In this document: positions 8,434-13,979 of the stretch, piece by piece | Numbering within the stretch: the stretch's first letter is position 1 | Layout of the letters: each line of letters opens with the position of its first letter | NCBI GenBank assembly: GCA_007131625.1 | Contig: SLQC01000267.1 | Span: 1 to 13,979, forward strand | From: Balneolales bacterium | GTDB taxonomy: Bacteria; Bacteroidota; Rhodothermia; Balneolales; Natronogracilivirgulaceae | Direction of reading: 5' to 3' | DNA length: 13,979 nucleotides | Position numbers and translations under genes: made by a program | The notes under the pieces: model-generated | What the model was told of the DNA's origin: nothing | The model's input: the letters and a program-made list of their open reading frames with translations, nothing else | Database searches by the model: none

Positions 8434-8841
8434 GTGATACAACGTATTCAGACCCTGTTTTTATTATTGGTCATACCCGTTAACGTCGGGTTTGCTTTAA
8501 CTCCCATGTTTGCACATGCCATGCTGGATCCGAGCGGGTGGCTAAGCAACGGATTGATCGCCGCAATTCTGTTTTCCATGGCGCTGAGCCTTTATTCCAT
8601 TTTCCTGTTTCGGGATCGGCATAACCAGATACGCTGGGTGCAACGCTCCATGTTGTTTCAGCTGATCGCTTTTGGCATGATTATCGGGATCTTCTTCACG
8701 GTCGGGCGTATCGGGTTGCATCTCCTTCATGAGGTTTACTCAACCGGCTTGCTCTTTTTCGGAGTGATCCTTCAATATCTCGCCCTTCACTTCATCAATA
8801 AAGATGAAAAACTGGTGCGGTCGATGGATCGCATTCGCTGA
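8434..8841 (+). CDS. DUF4293 family membrane protein
   Basis: A 135-residue protein with four predicted membrane helices (about 5-27, 39-55, 67-86 and 96-115). It starts MIQRIQTLFLLL and ends NKDEKLVRSMDRIR, both hallmarks of DUF4293, a small integral membrane family found mainly in Bacteroidota and relatives. Its function is unknown. The start is a GTG at 8434; the MIQRIQT opening is itself the family's normal N-terminus, so the start is secure although no ribosome-binding site is visible. The stop lies 9 bases before the second EamA gene, so the two are probably co-transcribed. This gene is the strongest taxonomic marker in the window. Confidence 0.93.
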   Translation: MIQRIQTLFLLLVIPVNVGFALTPMFAHAMLDPSGWLSNGLIAAILFSMALSLYSIFLFRDRHNQIRWVQRSMLFQLIAFGMIIGIFFTVGRIGLHLLHEVYSTGLLFFGVILQYLALHFINKDEKLVRSMDRIR

Positions 8842-8850
8842 TAGCAGCTT

Positions 8851-9768
8851 ATGAAGTTACCAATCGGAGATCAGGGGTCACTGTTCGCTCAGATACATCC
8901 CCGCATTGTGATTATGCTTGTCGCAGGGTTGGGCATGTTCGCCTTTGCGCCTATTCTGGTGCGCGTTGCCGGTGATACCGATCCGTTCGCCTTAGCTGCC
9001 ATCCGCACTGTAACGGCAGCTTTGCTGTTGCTACCGTTCTGGCTGATTCGCAGAAACCAGGCCGACAGTTTTTTTGACTGGCGCGACAATATCAATTCCG
9101 TCATTGCCGGGGCCGTGCTCGGATTCCATTTCATATTCTGGATTCTCGCTCTGCAGAACACCTCTATCGCTTCTGCAACCATACTGGTTACCATCAATCC
9201 AATTATCCTCATCCTGATTGAGGCCGGGCTCTTCAAGCGGGTTTTCCCATCGTTGGTCTGGCTGGGCGTTATCATTGCGTTTTCCGGTTCTGTGCTGCTG
9301 GGTTACTCCGATTCACAGATCGACTCTGTATTTGAACATGCGTTGCTTGGAGATTTTTACGCTATTGTCGCCGCCCTGTTTTTTGCGCTCTATTTTCTGA
9401 TCAGCCAACGCCTCAGGCAAAAATCAAACTGGATTAACTATGTATTTCGCGTGTATGGAGCAACAGGTCTGACCTGCCTCGCCGCTGCGATTGTGGCCGG
9501 CAGTGATTTTCGGGTGGAACCGGTGGTATGGCTGGCTGGAATAGGACTGGCTGTCGGTCCACAGATCATCGGGCATGGCTCCATGAATTATGCCGTCAAA
9601 TTCGTTGCTCCGACTATGTTATCGACTCTCGTGCTCACAGAACCGGTTTTTGCCACCATTCTGGCCTGGTTGATTTTCACGGAAATTCCACCGGTATTGA
9701 CGATAGCCGCTATGGGAGTGATTCTAACAGGAATTACCCTGGCCTGGTCGGCAAAAAGCAGAGAATAA
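8851..9768 (+). CDS. DMT superfamily transporter, EamA family (second copy)
   Basis: A 305-residue inner-membrane protein with about 10 helices in two EamA repeats (about 18-150 and 166-300). Family marks are FAPILVRVAGDTDPFALAAI (32-51), ATILVTINPI (109-118), and in the second repeat GHGSMNYAVKFVAPTMLSTL (241-260) with VLTEPVFATILAWLIFTE (261-278). This is the usual layout of drug/metabolite exporters; the substrate is unknown. It is not a recent duplicate of the EamA protein at 7119-8015, since the two differ throughout, including the second-repeat motifs. It lies 9 bases after the DUF4293 stop, which suggests a two-gene operon. No clear rho-independent terminator follows within the first 100 bases. 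Confidence 0.93.
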   Translation: MKLPIGDQGSLFAQIHPRIVIMLVAGLGMFAFAPILVRVAGDTDPFALAAIRTVTAALLLLPFWLIRRNQADSFFDWRDNINSVIAGAVLGFHFIFWILALQNTSIASATILVTINPIILILIEAGLFKRVFPSLVWLGVIIAFSGSVLLGYSDSQIDSVFEHALLGDFYAIVAALFFALYFLISQRLRQKSNWINYVFRVYGATGLTCLAAAIVAGSDFRVEPVVWLAGIGLAVGPQIIGHGSMNYAVKFVAPTMLSTLVLTEPVFATILAWLIFTEIPPVLTIAAMGVILTGITLAWSAKSRE

Positions 9769-10067
9769 GTGTCATATGCTTATATATTATTGGTCAGTTA
9801 ATGCAATAATTCATCAATTTTCTATAAACCACCAAATGAATAATAAACGGACCCGCAGTTTAAACCGACACAGGGTCAAATATCAATTTGAGACAAGTAT
9901 AATTAAATGTATCACCTTGTAGATCAAGACCAGGAAACTGAAAACGAACTGCTATAGTGTTGCCATAATAACCAGGAAAAACGAATAGTCATTTGATACG
10001 GGACGATTGTATTGATGTAAAAGCGCTACCAAATAGAATTGTTTAACAAATAACCGCAGAATAAAAG

Positions 10068-10075
10068 TACCTTTG
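10068..10075 (+). promoter_or_regulatory. Candidate Bacteroidota-type -7 element upstream of mltF
   Basis: TACCTTTG matches the TAnnTTTG -7 consensus known for the primary sigma factor of Bacteroidota. The -33 TTTG partner is not matched well: the nearest candidates are TTTA at 10042-10045 and ATTG at 10038-10041, at 22- and 26-base spacing. If it is used, the mltF leader would be about 170-175 bases and would contain the GTATCTT dyads. This is a consensus match only. Confidence 0.3.
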
Positions 10076-10090
10076 TTACAAAAAAAATAG

Positions 10091-10116
10091 GTATCTTAAA
10101 AAAAGATACGTATCTT
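10091..10116. repeat. Three alternating GTATCTT half-sites forming palindromes
   Basis: GTATCTT (10091-10097), its inverted copy AAGATAC (10103-10109) and GTATCTT again (10110-10116) stand side by side. The last two form a perfect 14-base palindrome, AAGATACGTATCTT (10103-10116). The first two form a 7-bp stem with an AAAAA loop. The layout suggests an operator for a dimeric regulator, or a pair of alternative RNA hairpins in the mltF leader. Confidence 0.55.
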
Positions 10117-10254
10117 AATATGATATAGAGCTTAACCATAAGATTAACTCCAAACGACTTAGTCGGTTTATTTGTTTATCATCAGAGAACCCATTATTGG
10201 AAAAAAAGTTTTTGGACGGGTTGAATTTGTCAGTGGGGTTACCGTCCTGATGTT

Positions 10255-11754
10255 ATGAGTATATACAAAGAAAATACAATTGCAACTGGAATAGCGGTAG
10301 TTATTGGTATGTTCCTGCTGATGTCAGTCTGGTTGATTACCGATAGTCAAATCGTAGAGCCCGAAACGATCAGCTATCCTGAGCCTGTAGATCTTGATTT
10401 TCAGGAGTTAAAGGAGCGGGGAACTATTCGTATGATCACGCGCTACAGCTCCAATTCCTACTTTCTGCACCGGGGCATGGATCGTGGTTTTGAGTATGAA
10501 CTGGTTTCGGAATTTGCGGATGAACATGGACTAAACGTAGATGTCGTATTGCTGCGATTTGATGATGATCCCATCGAACTGCTCAACCGTGGCGAAGGGG
10601 ACCTTATAGCCGGCAATTATGCGATTACCAGTGATCGTATACCATATGTGACTTTTTCCAGACCTTATAATCTGGTCAATCAGGTACTGGTACTGGCCGA
10701 CAGCCGGGAGCCGATAACGGATATCTCCCAACTGGAGGGGGTCACCATCAGCGTCCGTCAAAAGAGTTCCTATTATACTACACTCCGGAAATTGCAGGAA
10801 GAAGGGCATCAGATCACTATCGATGTTGTCGATGAAGACTGGAATACCGAAGCGATTATATGGGATGTAGCGGAAGGTAACAGAGAGGCGACGATTGCCG
10901 ACGACAATCTGTATCAGGTAGCAGCCAATTACATTGACGGTGTGCAGGCCCCACTCATCCTCTCGGAAAGTGATACCGTTGCCTGGGCGATTCGCAATAA
11001 TGCATCGGAACTCAAGGCCAAAATGGACGATTTCCTGGCCGGGCATTTCAGGATCCGGGAATCCGACAACCGCATTCTGCGATCCGCTTATCTGAATATT
11101 TTGCAGCGACGCTATTTCGATGATGACCGGCAGATCAGCCGGTATCTTGATCGAGAATTTGATATGATCTATTCCGGGTATATATCCCCCTATGATGATA
11201 TGGTGAAATCAATTGCCGAGGATGCCGATGTTGATTGGAAACTGGTGCTTGCTGTAATGTCGCAGGAGTCGGAGTTTAACCCGAATGCCCGTAGCTGGGC
11301 CGGTGCGGTCGGGCTCATGCAGATTATCCCACGATTTTCACAGGTGGAAAACAAAGCGCTGCTTTATGACCCCGAAATCAACATCCGGGAGGGGGTCCGT
11401 TATTTGAATAAACACCTTAACCGGTATGCGCATCTTGACTCCATCAACCAGTACTCCCTTGCACTGGCGACTTATAATGTTGGAATGGGCCATATCGCCG
11501 ATGCCAGACACCTGGCTGCACAACTTGGGAATGATCCCGATGAATGGGAACACATCGCCGACGCACTGCTGAAACTGATGCATCAGAAATACTATCAACA
11601 CGCCCGATACGGTTTCAAAAGAGGTATCGAGACGGTCAATTACGTGCAGGATATCATGGACAGGTATCGCCGATATAACGCCATCGCCGATCTGGCCGCT
11701 CATTTTGAGGAACGGCAACCGGGCCCTGCATTTGAAATTATCAGGCTTGAATAA
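10255..11754 (+). CDS. mltF: Membrane-bound lytic murein transglycosylase F
   Basis: A 499-residue protein with an N-terminal membrane anchor (about 8-28), a periplasmic solute-binding-like (SBP_bac_3) domain at about 53-268 and an SLT lytic transglycosylase domain at about 312-445. Domain marks include RGTIRMITRYSSNSYF (55-70), GFEYELVSEFADEHGL (78-93), GDLIAGNYAITSDR (115-128) and FSRPYN (134-139). The SLT motif SQESEFNPNARSWAGAVGLM (336-355) places the catalytic glutamate at Glu338. ALATYNVGMGHIADAR (403-418) is the matching motif near the end of the catalytic core. It cleaves the MurNAc-GlcNAc bond with formation of 1,6-anhydroMurNAc. E. coli MltF is an outer-membrane lipoprotein; here no lipobox is seen, so an inner-membrane signal anchor is more likely. 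It stands alone and converges with the phosphatase gene. Confidence 0.95.
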   Translation: MSIYKENTIATGIAVVIGMFLLMSVWLITDSQIVEPETISYPEPVDLDFQELKERGTIRMITRYSSNSYFLHRGMDRGFEYELVSEFADEHGLNVDVVLLRFDDDPIELLNRGEGDLIAGNYAITSDRIPYVTFSRPYNLVNQVLVLADSREPITDISQLEGVTISVRQKSSYYTTLRKLQEEGHQITIDVVDEDWNTEAIIWDVAEGNREATIADDNLYQVAANYIDGVQAPLILSESDTVAWAIRNNASELKAKMDDFLAGHFRIRESDNRILRSAYLNILQRRYFDDDRQISRYLDREFDMIYSGYISPYDDMVKSIAEDADVDWKLVLAVMSQESEFNPNARSWAGAVGLMQIIPRFSQVENKALLYDPEINIREGVRYLNKHLNRYAHLDSINQYSLALATYNVGMGHIADARHLAAQLGNDPDEWEHIADALLKLMHQKYYQHARYGFKRGIETVNYVQDIMDRYRRYNAIADLAAHFEERQPGPAFEIIRLE

Positions 11755-11779
11755 CAGACGACTTGAATAAAAGATACGA

Positions 11780-11800
11780 ACCGGAACAATCTGCTCCGGT
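11780..11800. terminator. Possible bidirectional terminator hairpin between convergent genes
   Basis: ACCGGA (11780-11785) and TCCGGT (11795-11800) form a 6-bp stem with a 9-base loop, in the 45-base gap between the mltF stop and the phosphatase stop. In the minus direction it is followed by a moderately T-rich stretch (TCGTATCTTTTATTC); on the plus side there is no T tract. The stem touches the last base of the phosphatase stop codon. Confidence 0.4.
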
Positions 11801-13512
11801 CAGGTTACTTTGCAGACGATTAGTGTGAGATCGTCCCCAATGTGCTCTCCAGAATAATTTTTGATATCGGCCACTATATTTTCAAGAATCGCTTCAGGAT
11901 GATCGTCCCTCAAGGCTTTTACACAGTTAATCAGCCTTTCTTCGCCGTACTCCTCCTCAAGATGGTTCATAGCTTCCGTCACCCCGTCGGTGTAAAGAAT
12001 GAGCAGGTCTTCTTTCTGAAGGGAAATCTCCATGTCGGAATAAGGGGTGATGGTCGGCATGGCACCGAGAAGCACGCCGCCCTCCGATAGTTGTACGGGT
12101 TCAGAGCCCTTGCGAATAAGCAGAGGCGGATTGTGTCCGGCATTGACAAATCGGAGTGTACGCTTTTTATGATCAAATCGCCCCCAAGAGGAACTGATGA
12201 GCTTGTCGCTCGGTGTGTTTTGGTAGATGAGCGAGTTGATCTGCCCGGTCGCTTCCACCATCCCGATATCAAATGGATGCAAGATGTGCAGCACCGACTG
12301 AAGGTTGGCCATGAGAAGCGATGCCGGAACTCCTTTTCCGGTAACATCTGCAATGGCCATAGTCAGGTTTCCATCATTATCTCGGATCAGATCGTAATAA
12401 TCGCCCCCGACCTGATAGGAAGGCACATTCTTTGCGGCAATCTGGAGTCCGGGAATTTCCGGCGCCCGGTCCGGGAAGAGTTTTTGCTGAATGGTTCGGG
12501 CGATATGTAGTTCCTCCTCCAGTCGCTGTTTTTCGATCTGATCTTCTAAAAAATACGTTTTTTGAATCGACATGAGGAACAAACTACCGAGGGAGATCAG
12601 AAAATTGAAATCCGTCTGTTCAAAATCCATTCCATTGATTCGATTGCCGAGACCCATGATTGCCGGATCCCCCCCGTTGTTATTGAACATGAGCAACAGT
12701 GAGATCTGCATGTCCGCCAAAAAAGGGAGCTGTTTCAACAGGTCGTCGTCCACCTTGACGATATTCTTTTTAAGTGAGAAAAGGGCGCTCATCTGACTGT
12801 CGTTGAGATCCGATCCGATTCCATTTTGCGTCACAACGACCGGTCGGCTATTTCGTGTGATGATCAAAAAAAATCGGCGAATAAAGAGCTGGCCAAGGAG
12901 GGCGAATTTAAAAAGCCGCTTGATCTGTTCGCGATCAACCGTTGCATTGAAAGCCTTACTGAGGTCAAACAGAGTGAAAAGCTCCTGGACTTTGTAATCG
13001 AGTTTCCGGTTGGTTTCGCGCAGTTCGCTCACCAGTTCCGAGTTTGAAATGGCGATGCCGGACATGAATACAAAACTCTCCAGAATCTTGATCTCCTCAG
13101 GGGAAATGGGCTGATCGTTGACCCGGGGACCAAGCGCCAGAAGTCCGAGATGCTGTTCGCTGTTCTGAATGGCGATCAACAGCGTAATGCCGTGGTCTGA
13201 CAGGTGGTGCAATTCCTCATGATCGGAACAGAAAATGGTCGTACGGGATTTGAAAATGGACCGTCTGACCTGCAACGGGTCGGGTAGTGTGAAGCGGCCC
13301 TTTTTTTTTATAGCGGAGTAGGTGGTTTTCCGGGAATCGTACCAGAGGACGGCGGCACGATTGACCATCAGCTTGCCCATGGAGATGAGCAGCAGATTGT
13401 TCAGAATAAAATCAAAATCGTGCGATTCGATGAGCAGCCGGCTGGTGTCGAGTAGTGTCTGCAGGTCGAAACGGTTCGTTTTTTCGTTGTATTTCTCTAT
13501 CTCTGGGGACAA
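11800..13512 (-). CDS. GAF-SpoIIE PP2C-type serine/threonine phosphatase (RsbU-like)
   Basis: A 570-residue cytoplasmic protein. The first GAF-like domain covers about 17-160, a short coiled coil about 160-178, a second GAF-like domain about 175-318, a linker helix about 322-345, and a SpoIIE/PP2C catalytic domain about 345-569. Catalytic-domain marks are IQQKLFP (341-347), YQVGGDYYD (366-374), ADVTGKGVPASL (388-399), VNAGHNPP (456-463), LYTDGVTEA (506-514) and IGDDLTLI (558-565). The metal-binding aspartates are present. In the partner-switching pathway it would dephosphorylate a STAS anti-sigma antagonist and so free it to bind the RsbW-type kinase encoded just upstream. The GAF domains should sense a ligand or partner. 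The only start I find before Met45 is TTG at 13512, six bases after the preceding TGA and in the same frame. An A9 tract lies at codons 68-71. Confidence 0.95.
   Translation of the reverse strand: MSPEIEKYNEKTNRFDLQTLLDTSRLLIESHDFDFILNNLLLISMGKLMVNRAAVLWYDSRKTTYSAIKKKGRFTLPDPLQVRRSIFKSRTTIFCSDHEELHHLSDHGITLLIAIQNSEQHLGLLALGPRVNDQPISPEEIKILESFVFMSGIAISNSELVSELRETNRKLDYKVQELFTLFDLSKAFNATVDREQIKRLFKFALLGQLFIRRFFLIITRNSRPVVVTQNGIGSDLNDSQMSALFSLKKNIVKVDDDLLKQLPFLADMQISLLLMFNNNGGDPAIMGLGNRINGMDFEQTDFNFLISLGSLFLMSIQKTYFLEDQIEKQRLEEELHIARTIQQKLFPDRAPEIPGLQIAAKNVPSYQVGGDYYDLIRDNDGNLTMAIADVTGKGVPASLLMANLQSVLHILHPFDIGMVEATGQINSLIYQNTPSDKLISSSWGRFDHKKRTLRFVNAGHNPPLLIRKGSEPVQLSEGGVLLGAMPTITPYSDMEISLQKEDLLILYTDGVTEAMNHLEEEYGEERLINCVKALRDDHPEAILENIVADIKNYSGEHIGDDLTLIVCKVT
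13301..13309 (-). repeat. A9 homopolymer followed by GGG in the phosphatase gene
   Basis: On the coding strand ATA AAA AAA AAG GGC (codons 68-72) contains nine consecutive A and then GGG. Runs of this kind can cause RNA polymerase or ribosome slippage. Adding one base would lead to a TGA about 30 codons later by my reading, removing the catalytic domain. Confidence 0.9.
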
Positions 13513-13518
13513 ATGCGA

Positions 13519-13938
13519 TCAGCGTTTTTTAATCATCCGTATTTCATTACGGGATTTCTGTTTCCTGTATTCCACTTTGTCCATTAATTTACGTATCAAA
13601 AGGATACCGTATCCACTTCTTTTTTTCTGATCGAGCTGATCCTGCATGGAGGGAATGGTGTATTTTTCCGGCTCAAAAGATTTCCCTTCGTCGATGATGG
13701 AAACAAGCATTTCATTTCCCCGCAATCCGATGTGGATATAGAAATATTTGTCACTTTTCCACTCGTAGGCATGCTTGATGACATTGGTACAGGCTTCGTC
13801 GACGGCAAGGCGAATATCTTCGACATCCTGTTCGTCAAATCCGAATTGCCGGGCATGATCCGAGACGAACTGCCGGATTCGCTCCAGTTCTTTGGTCGAA
13901 GCACTGGTACGTAATGTATGTTCCTTAAGGGATGGCAC
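13519..13938 (-). CDS. RsbW-type HATPase anti-sigma regulatory factor
   Basis: A 139-residue GHKL-type serine kinase domain. The N box is LAVDEACTNVIKHAY (44-58) with Glu48 and Asn52, the G1 box IIDEGKSFEP (81-90) with Asp83 and Gly85, and the G2 box SGYGILLIRKLMD (108-120). Length and motifs fit RsbW/SpoIIAB-like anti-sigma kinases, which hold a sigma factor or other target until a dephosphorylated STAS protein displaces it. The partner sigma factor and STAS protein are not in the window, although they may lie just to the right. The start chosen is GTG 13938, which leaves a normal seven-residue lead before the domain. The frame remains open to the window edge, so an upstream start is possible. 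The stop TGA at 13519-13521 lies in the same frame as the phosphatase that follows. Confidence 0.94.
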   Translation of the reverse strand: MPSLKEHTLRTSASTKELERIRQFVSDHARQFGFDEQDVEDIRLAVDEACTNVIKHAYEWKSDKYFYIHIGLRGNEMLVSIIDEGKSFEPEKYTIPSMQDQLDQKKRSGYGILLIRKLMDKVEYRKQKSRNEIRMIKKR

Positions 13939-13979
13939 GAATGTAATATTTATGTTGCCTGGTTTTGAAAACGTTCCAG

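Larger units (their letters stand above)
9769..10254. other. AT-rich intergenic region upstream of mltF
   Basis: This 486-base stretch holds no convincing gene; the best small frame is 28 codons at 9836-9922 and is very basic. Its right half is rich in short dyads: TTGTTTAACAA (10039-10049), TTTGTTACAAA (10072-10082), the GTATCTT cluster (10091-10116) and CGACTTAGTCG (10155-10165). This is more dyad symmetry than in the other intergenic gaps and fits a regulated promoter region for mltF. Confidence 0.5.

Noticed and set aside
9836..9922. A 28-codon basic small ORF upstream of mltF
   Set aside because: It is short, has no ribosome-binding site and occurs in AT-rich DNA where such frames are expected by chance.
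10155..10165. CGACTTAGTCG dyad followed by a T-rich stretch, terminator-like
   Set aside because: The arms are 5 bases with a one-base centre, which cannot form a stable RNA hairpin. It lies in the mltF leader, far from the preceding gene's stop.
10101..11778. Direct 10-base repeat AAAAGATACG at 10101-10110 and 11769-11778, flanking mltF
   Set aside because: A shared 10-mer is expected by chance in a window of this size, and there are no inverted ends, integrase or composition change to suggest a mobile unit.

Overview
The window looks like chromosomal DNA from a member of the Bacteroidota, or the related Balneolota/Rhodothermota group. The best marker is a DUF4293 protein (8434-8841), a family largely confined to that lineage. 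The type of the polysaccharide-export genes and the absence of clear Shine-Dalgarno sequences before most starts agree with this. I cannot place it below phylum level. I see no tRNA, rRNA, CRISPR array, transposase or phage gene.

Left part (1-7056, all on the minus strand, read from 7056 toward 1): an extracellular or capsular polysaccharide operon. Its order is an outer-membrane export protein (Wza/SLBB type), a chain-length determinant (Wzz type, no kinase domain), a Wzy/O-antigen-ligase-like multispanning membrane protein, a GT4 glycosyltransferase overlapping it by 4 bases, and a second GT4 glycosyltransferase (WbuB-like) that runs off the left edge. The two glycosyltransferases would add sugars to a lipid-linked repeat, the Wzy-like protein would polymerise or ligate it, Wzz would set chain length, and the export protein would carry it through the outer membrane. 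The flippase, the initiating transferase and any tyrosine kinase are not in view.

Middle part (7119-9768): two DMT/EamA-family transporters point away from each other. Between them lies a 418-base divergent intergenic region and the small DUF4293 membrane protein, which is only 9 bases from the second transporter.

Right part (9769-13979): a 486-base AT-rich intergenic region with several short palindromes leads into mltF, a membrane-anchored lytic transglycosylase with a solute-binding-like domain. mltF converges on a two-gene partner-switching module on the minus strand: an RsbW-type HATPase and a GAF-SpoIIE (RsbU-type) PP2C phosphatase. The two genes lie in the same frame, separated by one TGA.

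No single unknown system stands out. The points most worth a second look are an 8-C tract inside the export gene that could allow phase variation, the in-frame TGA junction between HATPase and phosphatase with no ATG start available, a decayed 30-bp tandem duplication in a glycosyltransferase, and the alternating GTATCTT half-sites upstream of mltF.
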